A stretch of DNA of 64,000 nucleotides from NCBI RefSeq assembly GCF_015832195.1, contig NC_052046.1:17848161-17912160 (forward strand). Reading direction: 5' to 3'. Numbering within the stretch: position 1 is the stretch's first letter; the number at the start of each line of letters is the position of its first letter. This document shows positions 9,147 through 22,957 of the stretch, in pieces. The translations under genes were made by a program, and so were the position numbers. Origin of the DNA: Motacilla alba alba (taxonomy: Eukaryota; Chordata; Aves; Passeriformes; Motacillidae). The notes below the pieces were generated by a model. It ran no database searches and was not told the origin of the DNA. It saw nothing but the letters and a program-made list of their open reading frames with translations.

Positions 9147-10195
9147 AGTGTGAGGAGCACTGCAGGGCACAAGGTTGTTGCTGGGGTCACTTCTGGGGCC
9201 CACTGATGCCAGAGCACCCACCAAGGACAGGGCAAATGGTTCCCCTCTTCAGGACTTTTCAAGAAAACCATTTTTCTTTTTGCTGGTGTATGTGATTAAT
9301 ATTTATGTTTGAGCAGTGAATTGACTTTCTCTGCAGGGAAATCAGAGGCAACCTTTCCAAAGGTTATTTACCGTATGTCAAAAAACATGTGTATAATTGA
9401 GAAACAGAGAACTCTTCTCACACAGTGTTTGTACACGCAGATTAATATCTTCTGGGGTTAAAGTGAACACTTAGTCCAATGAACTCATCATGTTTGTTTG
9501 TTGATTTCATAGAGCTTACTGCGTGCTTGGGTTTACATTTGGGAAACAAAAGCATCAATCAGCAGCTCTTGGCTTTCATGTATCAGATTTTTCCTAAATG
9601 GAATGCAAGTACACTTTTGTCGCAATTAGCTTTGTGTTGAAATTATTTATTATATTCTTGCTAAACCATCACATGAATAAAATAAAAGGGTAGGGGTCAA
9701 AACAATTTTTTTTAAAACCAATACTTCTATAACTTGTTACCTGCATCTCTTAAATCTTCATTTTCTTCTGTTTATTGAGAAATGCAAGTAATTGACTTCA
9801 TGTCTTATTGATTTTGAGCACTTTCATATTGATTTAAACAAGTTTCACTTTTCTTTCTGGATCTCTGTAGTATTTCTATACACGGGTTTTATAAACTGCG
9901 AAGTTCCCATGCATCAGAATAATATTTAATTTGCAGCCGTGCAGGGACAGCTTGATTAAACCATAATTCTTTTCTACTGAAAATCAAGATTTTCTTGGAT
10001 CTAAGGCCAGCTGGCAATGTTCATGTAAGTATGCTGATTTTTGTTTTATGAGTCTTAAAATCTTATTTTATTCTGGTTCTACAATGCTCAACAGAATTAC
10101 TGGGTGGAGTTGGTCACATAATTTTTATGAATATTTTATACAGCTAAACAGGATTTACACAGCTTTCTTCAGTAGGAACCAACAGAACTTCAGAT

Positions 10196-10325
10196 TTCAG
10201 AATCATGGGACAGTGGAGGCTTTCAGGGACTGCTGGAGGCCATCTTTCCTAACCTCTTTGCCCTCTGGAGCTGGCTGCTCAGGATCATGTCCACATGGCT
10301 TTTGAATATCCCCAAAGATGGTCAG
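10196..10325 (-). mobile_element. Short CR1 3' end fragment
   Basis: The plus strand starts with an AGAATCATGG-type tail and continues to GGATCATGTCCACATGGC and TTTTGAATATCCCCAAAGATGG. These match the reversed CR1 3' region, usually read as GACCATGTCC...TTTTGAATATCTCCAAGGATGG. The fragment stops abruptly near 10325, where unrelated sequence begins, so it is a severely truncated old copy. Confidence 0.7.
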
Positions 10326-13300
10326 TGGGTTAAAATTCACCTAGATTGCTCTTGCCCTGGGAGAAGGGATAATATGACCCTGGGCTTGCAGTTCCCACCT
10401 TCTGCTGGGGGTCACTCCCAGGGTGGTGCCCCGGGCTACAGGCTCTGTGGTGCTGCTGCTGGGGCTGTGTGTCACTGTGGCTCAGGGGCAGCAGTGGGGC
10501 TGTGCATGGCCCCACGGGCAGCACCGTGCCACACTAGGGCACAACGTGCGTGACCTCTGCCAAAATGCTGCGTGCCCTGAGTTCTGCTCTACAGAGCTGC
10601 CCAGGGGAGGTTCTGAGCTGCCAGCCCACCCTGCTGCTCTGAGATTTTCCCTGTTATTGCTGCTGTAGGGACAATCTGAAAGCTTTTGAGTTGCTCAAAT
10701 GTGATTGCCCACAGAAACCTGCAAAGCCACCCTGGACTGCAGTGCTGGCTGCTGCCCTCCCAGAGCCCCAGCAGTGCTGGGGAAGAGTTCATTTCTGGTA
10801 CAGGGTTGTATGATCATGGTCACCCTGCCAAAACTTTAGTGATTGCTAAGTGCTAAATAACTACTGGCAGTGGAGACTGCCTGTGTTCACTGTTATCAGT
10901 CCATCCTCTGAGTTTGTCACTGGCAAAAAAGGCACACACAAAGCAAGAGGCAGACTGGAAGCACAGTCGATAGGAAGGCAGAGGTACAGGCTTTGTCTTT
11001 GTACTGTACTTGGAGGAAAAGTTTTGTCAGGCCTGAATACCTGGCATTTGACCACCTCCTCTTAGAGATGAAGCTGCTCTCCAGAGTCAAGATATCCAAT
11101 AGTTCTGTGTTGTCAGGAGTGTGAGAATTGATCCTTAGGGAGAAGCAGGCCATGGGAAGATGTATCCCATGCCCAGCAGAGTGGTAACAGCTGCCAATGT
11201 GATCACTTCAAGGGCATGGAGAAAAAGGTGGTTATCTCATAGATTCCAACAGATTCTTGAAAGTTTAACTGTGAACACAGGTATGTTTTTGCCAAGACAA
11301 ACAAGCAAATGGATATTTAGGAAAACAAAACAAAAAAAAATTGTGTAGTTTGGGGAAAAAACTTATGAGTGGCTGGAATCAGCAGCAGGTGAAAATCTTG
11401 TGTGTTAAAACAAGATAAATACCTGATAATGTCAAACACTGTTCAGTGAGGGCAGGGGAGAGGTTTTGCTCCCAGACAGCTTGCAACTATTTATTCATGG
11501 CATAATTCCCTGAAATTAAAAACATGAAGAATTTTGTCTCTAAGTTGTGCCACTTGCTTGAAAGCAGCACTAGTGTCTGACCTAAATAGTGAATACCATA
11601 CAAATTGAAGAAGTGTATAAATATCTGGAAGGACATGTTAGCTCTGCATTTCTGCTGTCCCAGGGCATGAAGAAAATGATCCTGCCTGACATTCCTACAG
11701 CATTTCTTCCCATTTTTTCAAAGAATGCTCCATCAAAATAGAGCCAGCTCTAGGGTATTCCAAGTGGAGTTGTAGGCAGGTATTGGGAAAGTGGAGGCAA
11801 AGTAACTGCTCAAATGTGCAGGGGTGGAAACCTGAGAGGGAGACTTTTTCTGGCACCTGGACTCCCTACCTGTGGGGCTCCTTCCTTCTCGTGGGTTTGT
11901 GGTATTGTCAGCTGATGCTGGGGAACATTGCCAGGTAAATTGACCGGTGTACTCCCATGTACTTATTGTTCCTGTAGTTCCTGTTTCAGTGCCCTTTGTC
12001 TTGCTTAAGTAGTGAGGTAGATTTTGCTGCCTTCCTTCTGGTTTCCAGAGTCAATCTGGCCAACTGGTCTGTAATGATTCAATTGCATAGACCTGCCTTA
12101 TAAAGCTCATCAGCTCTTTTTAAAGAGTTAAAAACTTTCTCAAGGTGGAGGTAAAATTGAAGTTAAATCTTTCTGTTTCTTAAAATGTACTCATAAAATG
12201 GAGCTATATTCACATTTTCCTAAGCAATCCTTAATATGGTATTAGCAGTTGCACAGAGTTACTTTTCATATCACTGTAAGATGGCTGCATTTTATATAGC
12301 AGTGGAGTGAAGGAGAAAACAAGCAGCAGGTTATTTCCACAGCCATGCTGGTGTCCCTCCCTCCTGTTGGGCACTCTTTGGAAGCAGGTCAGACTTTTCT
12401 GAGACACTGTTTTTTGTGAATATCTTTACAATCTGGACAGACATGCACAGAACTATTAATAGTAATTTGGTTAGCGAGAAAAGGAGAGGTCTGAAGTTTC
12501 AGGGGCTAAGGTACAGAAGAGGTGGAAAACGAGCAGGTGACAATTCTTCTAATAGACATGTATTTTATGCTCTAAGCACTGTGCAGGGGAAGCAGTGCCT
12601 TGCTCTCTATCTACTCCATTCCATCACAGTCAATCAGATGTGCATAAAAGCTAATGAACTCTTTTTCAAACAAGTCCTTAATCAGGAGCTAGTGCTGTAA
12701 TAATTACATCCTAGTTCCTCGAGGGCTTGTTGAAGTAGTTACTGATTTAAGGACATCTTTGGCTTGAAAGTACTTTTGTGAGGGTGTATTTGGAAAGCAG
12801 TAAGTACCTCTAATCTTCTCAGAGGCCATGTTTATTTGATTGTGATATAAATAATGCAGCATTTTAAGGTCAGACTCTGGGGAAGGCTGTTCCTTGTGTG
12901 TATTCTAGTGAAGGGGAGCTGAGATTAGTGTTTGAAGAGGATACACCTTTGGAGGGTATGCTATATTTAGGAGTTGGTGTCAAGTTCTAAATCAATAACT
13001 TATCTGGGAGCTTGTGCATGGATTTCATGAAGCGTGCTCCTGCAGAGATGGGGACAAGCACTGCCTACATATGTTGTTCTCAGAGTGAGGCCTCACCATA
13101 AAAAGATGTTACATAATGCATGTGAAAGCTACAGCTCAGTGACTGGGGTGGAAGATAAGATTTCAGGCAAATGCTAAGTGTGAAGAAATCATAGCTCATG
13201 AGAAATGGATGAACTGCTACTGTGCTGGATGTTGTGTTCAATATCTTGATGCTGAAGTTCAGTGGCTGATGCTGAAGGCCATGTGCTTTATAATAGAAGT

Positions 13301-16300
13301 GTAACTGCTTTAGATTATTTGCCAATTGTAATTATTTATCCAACCAATTAAAGAGTTTCCCCAGCCTCATTTAATAGAGGACATTAATGCTTAGGGTGAT
13401 TTCTTGTTCCTTCACATTGCAAGTCTGGCAGTGCTGGTTTTGGAGATCTGTGGGAGGTGGCACACTGCCAGTGCCCTCCAGTTTGCAGGCAGATTACATT
13501 AAATGTACTCAGAGACAATCAACTTCCTTTTGAAACATTGGGAGTAGTTTTCCATACCTTAAATTAAAGAAGCTCCATCTACGTCAAACTCTTGATTTCC
13601 AGGAAAGATGAAGATTGTTCAGCAGGATTGTATCAACACCAGATTTTTTTTTAACCTAAACAGTATCTGACTAAATGCAAAAGCCCTAGCAGAAACTGCT
13701 GACCTTTTGCATGATTACAGACTCGGCCCTGCTGAAGAACTGTAAATGAATCATCCTGCAGTGAAATATAAACAGGATGCTGTCCTTCCATTGCCGCTTT
13801 GTTTACCAACATGTGCTCATCAAACTGCAATGGTATCAAATTAGGTGATAACAGCAGTTTGTAGCAACACAGAATCAAGGGTCAGAGCTGTGGGAGTGGG
13901 TATTAGCCCCCCTACCGACCCCCTAACTGCAAGCATGGACTGAAGCAGTGCAGATCTCATCCCCTACTACCAGGTCTGAACAGTCCTGTTTTGAGACTGG
14001 TTAGGTTAAAAGTTACTGGTGATGTCTGAAGTGCATGGAGAGCTTGATTTGGGACTCCCTTCCCTTCATGCAGGTTCCACCTGGAGCGACAAAACTCAAC
14101 CAAATCTCAGAGTGAAGTGAGAGTCATTGACTCTCTTTTCTCTTGCCAGGTTTCTTGCCCACATGAAAGTGAAGCAGCAAGATGCCAAAATCAGAACATG
14201 AAACAGAGTAGCTGCAATAATCCTGCTGGCTTGGTTCACAGTGAGGTTGGCTGTGTATTCCTATTTTGTTCCCTATGCTGCTTTTTTTTTTTTTTCTGCT
14301 TTATGTAGGTGAAGCCATGGAAATCTAGATTTGCCCTCTGTTTTCTGTAACAGCACTAGGAAAGCAACCTGATGCTAGATTGCAGCAAAACAAGTAACTG
14401 CTGAGCTTAGATGGTTTAAGAAGTCCTTGGTAAAATTAATGGAAGTAGATTGAATACACAAACTCTGATTCAGGGAAGCCTGTAGGTACAATGTCCACAG
14501 AAATTATCACAATGGTGCCATTCTTCTTGCACTCATGCTTCAGTTCCTGGCTGCTGGGGAGGCAGGGTGCCCTGCTGGACCTAGTCCAAACAAAAATTTT
14601 TTCATATGGGTAGATTTGGTGAGTTTTAAATTCATAAAAATGACTAGAGTTTTTGAACTTAGTTGACTTTATGGTATTTTTGAAATCGATCATGTTTTGT
14701 CTAGCATTACTGGGATTTAGAAGGGGGCACTGATTTTTATCCTCTGGACATCCTGCAACTATATCATGGTCTGAGGTTCTTAAAATAGTTTGCTTGGTAT
14801 GAAAGCCAGCATGACTGCATAGCAAAATGGTAGCACAGTATGAAAGGAAGTAAAGAGGAGAGAGACCAGCAAAGTCCATGGAAGAAAATTATTTGGAGAT
14901 GCTTTAGGGGGTAAAGAGTAAAAGGGTGCAAGGATGTGCCAGTATATGTCAGTGTATCTACAACTGAGTTCACAGCTGAGTTTGTTTCTTGCCCTACTAC
15001 ATTCCTTCTTGAAGTAAATTTAGCTACAAAAGACAGCTACTCTAATTTCCAAATTAAGCACAGAATTGAAAGGGATAGCAGGAATTGGACACAGGATTAG
15101 TCTGAAGTAAGTAAGTCTGAAGCACAGCATTAGGCCAGCTCATGTGAGATAAGGACATGTGCTGATGAGTCCTCCCCTAGTCCTGCCTGGCTGTGTGTCT
15201 ATTTGTTTAGTTATGGACTTCAGTTTGGTTGTCACAGCAGGCACACTGAGAGCTCTCTGGTCTCTAAAGATATCACAGAGTGGGTGTAAACAGCTGAAAA
15301 TCCTGCTTGTAGAGTTGTCACTTGCTTAGTCAATGGAAAACTTGGGAATAGAGGCACAGAAATGGATCTTTTCTCCACTGCATTTATAAAAATGATCAAA
15401 TCTCCACAGGAAACTTCAGGTTATTTTTTTTTTAACTCAGTCATCCTTCCTGGGATGGTGGGAGCAGGAGAATTCTGTATATTTGGGTTTTCTTATTAAT
15501 GTAAGTTAATTCTATAAACCACAATAAATTCTTTGTAAAATATGAGCTATGCTAAGATTGTCTGCAGGATTACAGGAATGAATCTGAAGAGTTTGTACTC
15601 AAATTAGATTTTTTTCTACCTTTTTTTTCAAAGTTTAGTTATCAAGGGAACAGGTGTATGCCACAGACTCCAGCTAGAAAAAGAAGCTCTTACCATCTGT
15701 GAGAAGGAAAATAATGTTCCAGAAAGACTTTTTGTGACTTAAAATGTTCAGTTGCAATAAGACTTGGACTATGAAGAGCTAGGGTCAAGTCTCATACACC
15801 TATCAAAGGATAATTTTGGATTTGAAAAGTTTAATGATTTGTTATGGGATGCTTCTCAAGGACTGATCAGTGAGCCCTAATTTCTGCAAAAATGGACCTA
15901 GGGAAGGGAAATGAGACCTTCTGCAACTTCAAAGACAATTCCACTGAGGTTTGGAAAGGACCTTATTTCTGTTGTGTTAATTTGAGAATTCACAGTGTAA
16001 TTTTTTCCAGATAGGTCCTGTTGTGCATATCAATGCTTATGTGTGCTCTGTGATTCCTGTTGTCTGTGGTCTGGGTCTTCTATACCAGAAAACAGGAAAA
16101 TAGCACTGATTTAAGTAGTGGGTTCAAAGGACCATAAGGTTTTGCAATCTAGTGCTGCTAATCATGCACATCACAGACACCTTCAAAAATATATTTTCTA
16201 ATTAGTTTTGCCTTTTCATAATTTTTTCACAAAAATGTCATTTTGCTGAGAGGCAGCAAATACTTTACCTATTGCTGTATGCCTCTGCTTTGTGGTGGTT

Positions 16301-19300
16301 CTGAAGTTACCTATATAAAACACTGCCCAGGAAAATGCTGGCTTTGTGATTATCCTTCTGCCTGGGAACTTCTGCTGCTGCATGATTAACCATCCTCCTG
16401 GATCAGTTAGACATTGCTGTTTGGAAGACAGCCCCTTATCTTTCATCCATTCACTGGCCAAAATTATCTCTGCTACTCTGAGGTTATGATACAAATAGGG
16501 GTGTAATTTCACAGCACTGGCAGAGCACATCTACCAGATCACTGTTATCAGGGAAGGGTTTTGGTTCTGGAGTATTTGCCTGCTGGCTATATGGTCCTCC
16601 ACACCCCAGTGCCCCATGAATTGGCTCAGGTATCCTTGGTAAGCTGATTCAGCACATTGAACTGGGAGAAAAAAACCCCTAAGTCTATGTGATTCTTTCT
16701 GAGAAAAGTGAAATGTTGTCTTCTGGTGAGTGTGAGATGTTTGCTTGACCCATCTTTTAAAATCAGACAATCTATTTGCATGCAGTTCCTGCTGAACTTT
16801 TTTTTTTTTTCAGAAAAGAGGTTGTTGCTACGGCTCTGCAGCTGTTCCAAATGCTTTCACGTTAGCATGAACAGTCAGTGTAGCATCTCATAAATCACCA
16901 ATGGATCTGAAACCAACTGAGCCAGAAGGAAGCATAATAAGTGCACACAAATAGCGTGCTGTTTGGAAATGGTATGGTTGATGGAAATAAAATGGTCTTT
17001 CTTGGGCATCTTATCCTGACAAAGCTCATCACTTGTTTGTTTTCTGCTGTTTTAATCTAATGGACTCAAGGTCAGGCTTTTTAATATTATGCAATGAAGC
17101 AGTTAAAATCAAACAAAGCGAAGATAGTTCAACTATTTTTTTTATATGCTTCACTTTTCCAAAGCTCTTTGCAATTTGTGCAATCGGGGTTATTAGGAAA
17201 AGTGTGTGGTAGGAAGGCAGAGGACAAAAGGACAGCAGATAGTATTTTTTTTTATGTAATAATTGTTTGTAAAGAGGTCAGTAAGAGCTTGCTCTCAGAC
17301 AGGGGAAAGGATCAGGACTACTTGATATTCTTCCTTTGGTTTTCCATAACTTCCCTGTCAGTTGCCTAATGTAGTCTATTGTTAAGGGGTTCCAGGTGAT
17401 GATGTGACCCTGCTCAAGCCTCTCAGTGCCTGAGACTGATCCTTGTGCTGAACTCAGCAGGACAGGGAGCAGATGGTGGAGGACATGCAGGGGTCAGTGC
17501 TAGTGACATCCTCTTTTCTGAACACAGGATTGAAGTCCTGCTCTCCTGGAGGCTGGCCCTCCACAGAGCAGAACACTGAACCCCAGCCCTCAGGCTTCTT
17601 GGTGAAATTGAAGCATGGCAAATGTTGTTTCCGAGGTTAACTTGTTTTGCAAATGCTACTAGCACTCTCCTCTTGTTTTGCGCTCGTTCTAGTACATACT
17701 GGGCTCAAGGTGGAGTGTAAATCTTTCTTTAAAGCTTGCACCCCCTGGGTCTCTATGCTTTAAGGTTTTTTCTTGTAATGCACTATTTATGCTGATTTAG
17801 CTTTTTCATCTTAATGTACTGTATCTGAGCCCTTAAATTCGTGATAACTTCTCTCACTATTAGATGTCCTTTAGTTCACACCTGTATACTGGAAATTATT
17901 TTCAAGCCTAATTTCTGAGTTTCAAATTCTTGGTAGATATATCAGGGTCTCAGAATTTCTTTGCCCACTTTTATTTTGCAATTGTTAATTGAGTTCATGG
18001 AGCAAAGGGTGTCTTTTCTGTTTTGGAGATGATGAGTTCTTTGGGTCACATGTGCTTTCTAAACACACCTTTCCAAGGTGGGAAAAAAGGTGGATGAATG
18101 AGCAACTTCTGTGGATGTTTACCACTGTCTGTGTAGTTATCAGCACACAGCCCTTTAATTAAATCAGATAACAACTAATTGCCCAGAGTAGGTATTTTTC
18201 TAATCTATCACCCCTAAGGACACTTTTTAATGAACATAAAAGCAAGATTTGAAGATGCGGGAGCCGCCTTGTCTCCTAGCTAGCATCAGGTCACCAGTCT
18301 TGCTGTGCTCTGTGTGCTGCTGTGTTCCAGAAACGGCAGAGTTTCCTTCTAATCCTCACTTTAAATGAGAAGGAAATTTTTGTCTTGCTCAGGTAAAATA
18401 TAAGTTAGTTTATATTTCTAAAAGCCATGAACTAATTATAAATAAAAGAGCTGACATCAGTTGCCGTGACTTCCTGGATACCCAAGCTTGCTCTTGAGAT
18501 GGCACAATGAGTTCTCATCCACAGAAGAAGAGAGTGAGTTGGGCCTTGGTCTGTTTCGATGAGGTTTGCTGAAAACAAGGGAGGGAATATGAAAAATTAA
18601 AGGAGTGGGAGGAAGCACAATAAACACACTTAGGGAGAGAGTCAAAATATGGGAAAATACCCTCCAAGAGGGGAGTCAGGCTCGTGTTGTAGAAAGGCTG
18701 TCTCTTCCTTCAGCAGCAAAAGATTATTTATTAAGGTTGTTTAGTGGTTTCCGTTAGAAAACTTTTTATTTCTTTTTAACTAAGTTTGTTATTACTTCAG
18801 TAGACTTTGACTGCATGGGCTGAAATAATGGGTGTTGTGAGTCTGTCTCAGGTTGACTAGTGGATGTGTTTTGCAGGGTATTGATGGAGTGTGTAGAAGG
18901 CTTTGCCCATGGCTACCTGAATTTTACAGGCAGGCAGTGTTGGATGGGAAGAGGTACGAGTGGCTGGGGACAGCTCTACCTTTCCAGGTTTCTGTTTTTC
19001 CGTCCCAGCCTCTGTTTCTGCCGATTTCCAGTGAGTGGTGGTTAGCTTGGCTTGGGAAATAAAAATACCTTTATGATGAGCAGGAAGAAGAGAAGCAGTG
19101 GCTGTGAAATGGTGTTAAAGGAAAATATATAACTGGGACAAGAATATTTTGTCTGTGGTAGGAAAAGGGGAGGTCACAGCTGGACAAGGTCATGCAGAAA
19201 GGTCCAGGATACTCCTGTGGAGCCTGGGAAGGGGCAGTGGGGATGAAGAACACCACAACAAAGTTCAGTGTCAGAGTAACAACATAATTATATTGTCTGA

Positions 19301-22300
19301 GTATGGTTTGAATCATTGTCAGTAAATAATATCATCCACAGGGAGAACCAGAAATACTGATTGAGCAAAAACATTTGTAGGGAAAGGGCTGGTTTACAGC
19401 TTCTTCCAATCATAAATTGCCTACAATTTTCCCTTTTCTTTTTTCTTTTCATTTAGAGACAAAACTTATATTCGGATTTTTAAATTTGTTTTCTTTTTTT
19501 AAAGTGCAAATCAATGTTACTCTAAACATTTACTTTTTATGAAAGGATTAATGAATGAAAAGGGCAAAGTTAGAACAAAATGTTCTGAAAATATTAAAAC
19601 AAAACGAATAATAAAGCAATAGTAATTTTCAGAACACCAGTTTTTACCCTGAAATCAAGCTGAGAACCAACTCCAAAGCAACAGACTTGTCTTGGCTAGG
19701 TAAAAACATTTGTGTCCCAACAATATTTTTAATGCAGCTCTAATTCTGGTGTTCTTTACCTTTGCCATGATGACTTTTCACTCTTCATAATAGTCTTCTG
19801 CTGCAGTTCAGTGTGATCTGGAAGGACACTGTGCAGGTGGAGGTCCGGGGGCTGTAATTCTGAAATTATGTTATGTAAATTCTGTTATGCTGAAATTGTG
19901 GGTCTTGGTTGCCTTCAGCTTTTCACAGTAAAGGTCTGCTTATCTCTTTTGTCTGTGAAAGACAGGAACAGAATGGAAATACAGAGTGGAGGTGGAAAAC
20001 ACTGTGTAGGAGCCTCTGGACCAGGGCAGATGGCAGGTGATAAAGACTTGGTCGTGATGCTTGGCTAATGGCCTGTTCTGAAAAGGGTAGCAGGACCCAT
20101 GAGAATCCCATGGTGCACTTGCAGCTGGAGCTGAACAGGCAGGAGACTACTTTCAGAGATGTGTGAAGACTTGGTTGTTGCCAAAGTTGCTTTGCCATAA
20201 TAATTGGTAGCAAAGCAGTTTCAACTGAGCAGAGGCCAATAACTTTACGCAGCCCAGCATTCAACTTGCCCTGGGTATTTTAATGAAATGTTTTCCCAGG
20301 CTGCCAAACTATGCCCCTTCACTAATAACATATAAAGCAATAGGCCTGTGGCTTCTTTTATAAGCCTATGTTTATATTTGTTCTACTGAAAGGACCTAGT
20401 TTTAATTTAATTAGTGGTAAGAACCCAGAATAAAAGCTTGCAGGTCTGAAGGATACTTCAGCTCATCACAAGCAGCTACGAAATATCTGCTCTCAGAAAC
20501 TTACTGTGGTTGGTTTTGGTTCAGGTAATACTTCAGTGTGTGTGTGCTTTCATCTGCTGGGCTGTGGTTCCAGATAGCCCTGACGAGGCATGCAGCTGCT
20601 GAATCTCCAAATATATATGTGATGCTTAACTGTGATGCATTCTTTACTCGCCTACAGTTTCATATCTCTTGGGCCAATGCTGTATAGCTGCTTGTGCATA
20701 GCATGCACAGAAACTGCTGCACCTTGCTGATATGTATTCACCCTTGTGTACAGCAGCTGATTAACCTGTAGAGCAATACTAAATTTCAAATGACCATGTG
20801 AAAGGAAGAAAACTAATAAAACTTCAGGAACAGTTCTAAGGCAGAGTATGACAAATTTGTATCAAATAGTCCAGTCATTCTATTCCTCTGGGAAGTAATT
20901 TTTTCTTAAGAAAGGGATTTTGTTAGCTTTGTGTTCTTTCTGTTAAATGGAACATATCTAGGCTGAAGCTGTTGAGATGCAATGAATCCAAACCATAAAC
21001 AATCAACTCACAGTGTAGCTTTTCAAGCTAGAAGAGCATCTCTGAGGAAAATCTGTTGAAATTCATATTTACCCAATCCATCTGGCAGTGCTGGCATGTC
21101 TTGTGGTGGCTTTTATTGGAGATTGTTGTGAAATGTTTACTTTATTGTTTTTCTTCTTCTTTCCACACATTCCCTCCCAACTCCCACTCCCACACTGTGA
21201 CCTCACAACAAAGAGATTAACCAGTCTCTACCACAAGTGCTCTGGAACAAAAAGAAAGTATGTGTTTTGCTTTTTGAGGAGAGAAGGTTGGCAATGATCC
21301 TTGGCTCTGATTTTGCAAGTGCAGCTGAATGTAGTTGTTTTCCTGGAATTTTGTATGTATGAAGTTAAAGAGCTATTTGTGTGAATAAAATTAAACACCT
21401 TGGTTTACAGAATTGAGGCTATCAGACATATGGGTGTTTGTTTGCTTTCAACAATTAATTACAAATGATGGAAAACTGCTTTTAATGTGCCATTAGGCAA
21501 AACGTCATTAGGATTGGTAATCTATAAAAGGCATTTAGGTCACGGATAATTTCCAGACTGAAACTAATTCTCCAGCATTTTAATGACTCTGCCCCCAGTG
21601 TGCATTGTGGCAGTTCCACTGATTCTATTGGGTTGTTCTTGTTTCCTTGTCTTGCTGCTGCTGCTTCTGAAAGAGACTGCCAGGGAGATCACAGGTGGCA
21701 GCAGCATAGGTCAGAGCTCTACTGACGTGCTCTTTAGGTCACTGAGGTAACAGTGCATGGCAAACGTATTTAACTTCCAATAATGGAATAATAACCACGA
21801 GGACAAATAACTTGTACTCAGTAGCCTTGCATTTAACAGATATTCTATCATTCTGTTACGTTAAAGATTTCTCTTCCGTGAGTGCCGGAGGAGACATTGT
21901 AAGATAAAAAGCTCTTGTTCCCCTGGATTACTACAGAGGAGAGAAAATGCAGCCTGCTTCCTGATTGTGTATAATAAAAATTGAATACTCTGGACTGTAA
22001 ATCAGAGAAGATACCACCATAGCATGCAGCCCAGATGAGAGCTCAGCTACAGCAGTTTCCTAGATTCCTGCATTTCTTTCTTATCAGCCTGTAACACAGT
22101 GGCATGAGCAGATGTATTGACACTGCTGAATAATATCACTTACATGTTTGTCTTGCCAGCAAGGAAAAAAGAGAATGTACAGCTGCCCTGCTATCTTCAC
22201 CCTGTTAAACACTCCTGTTACAGTGGGAAGCACTCTCCCTGTTTGGTTTATTTTATTTTTCTTTAAAGAAAAAGTCTCCAAGTAAGGAACCAAGACTCAG

Positions 22301-22957
22301 AAGTGACTGAGGTTTTCCTGCACTGGCTAGTGCTCATGTTAATGTAGGTGCTGCAGAACTATATAATGTTGAGCCACAGGCTCCAGCTCCCCATGCAATG
22401 AGCAGGAGAAGGGTGTGGGGGGGATCCTTTCTGTGAGCTTGCATTCCCACCTCAGCTAAATCATGTGGGCTTCAGCCAGTACATGGACACTGTAAGGACA
22501 GTAAAACAACTGATGTGTGCTGTGCTCTGCGAACAAAACAGCAATCAAGTCATTAGAAAAAGGGACAGGTGTAAGACATTTCAATACTGGCCTTGAAAGA
22601 GACATTTTCTTGCCAGATGTATAGTGTGGTAGATGCCAAATCACCTGAAGGATGGGCATAGCCAGAAATTTGTCATCTCTTCCCCAAGTATAGTGTTTGA
22701 TTTAATGAGGCATTATGTCTCCCTGCAGACTTTGGTTAGCCAAATTGCTTCCTTTAAGATTAATGCCACAATGCCCTTCCCGGGCAGCCAGCCCCAAATG
22801 CTTTCTCTGAGTTGCCTGCCAGATGCAGTGCCTCTGTCCCTGTGGGGTGTCATCTTTGTGTGGACCTCTATCATTTTCTTCCTCAGTTGTTTCTTTTTCA
22901 GACTCAGGACTCTGAAACAATAAAACCCCAAACTTTTGCTTCTTATTGGAAATAATC
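10326..22957. other. Large unassigned stretch; no supported gene
   Basis: About 12.6 kb of mostly AT-rich DNA without recognisable transposable elements, RNA genes or a convincing exon series. 10380-10640 is GC-richer. T runs occur near 14281 and 16799. The only reading frame worth noting is 14436-14879 on the minus strand. Ancient elements too decayed to see by eye may be present. Confidence 0.5.
14436..14879 (-). CDS. 147-codon reading frame with a secretion-signal-like start (doubtful)
   Basis: This frame starts with a true ATG and has no recognised domain. Residues 1-24 include a hydrophobic run (LSPLYFLSYCATILLCSHAG) that resembles a signal peptide. After it come six cysteines spread across the chain and two N-glycosylation sequons (NSS and NGT). 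I saw no polyadenylation signal, splice signal or neighbouring exon that would confirm it. In AT-rich DNA of this length about one frame this long is expected by chance, so it is more likely spurious than real. It could also be a single exon or a decayed gene. Confidence 0.15.
   Translation of the reverse strand: MDFAGLSPLYFLSYCATILLCSHAGFHTKQTILRTSDHDIVAGCPEDKNQCPLLNPSNARQNMIDFKNTIKSTKFKNSSHFYEFKTHQIYPYEKIFVWTRSSRAPCLPSSQELKHECKKNGTIVIISVDIVPTGFPESEFVYSIYFH

Larger units (their letters stand above)
5004..10195. other. Unassigned DNA; no supported gene
   Basis: Mostly AT-rich sequence with scattered short reading frames that show no recognisable domain. It holds an A13 run near 5265, the CpG cluster at 5707-5960, short GT/AT runs near 8342-8370 and the minisatellite at 9068-9146. 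No repeat family was recognised in the rest. Confidence 0.5.

Noticed and set aside
14117..14308. Cysteine-rich frame overlapping an acceptor-like tract at 14130-14149
   Set aside because: It is short, ends in a poly-T-encoded phenylalanine run and has no support from neighbouring exons.
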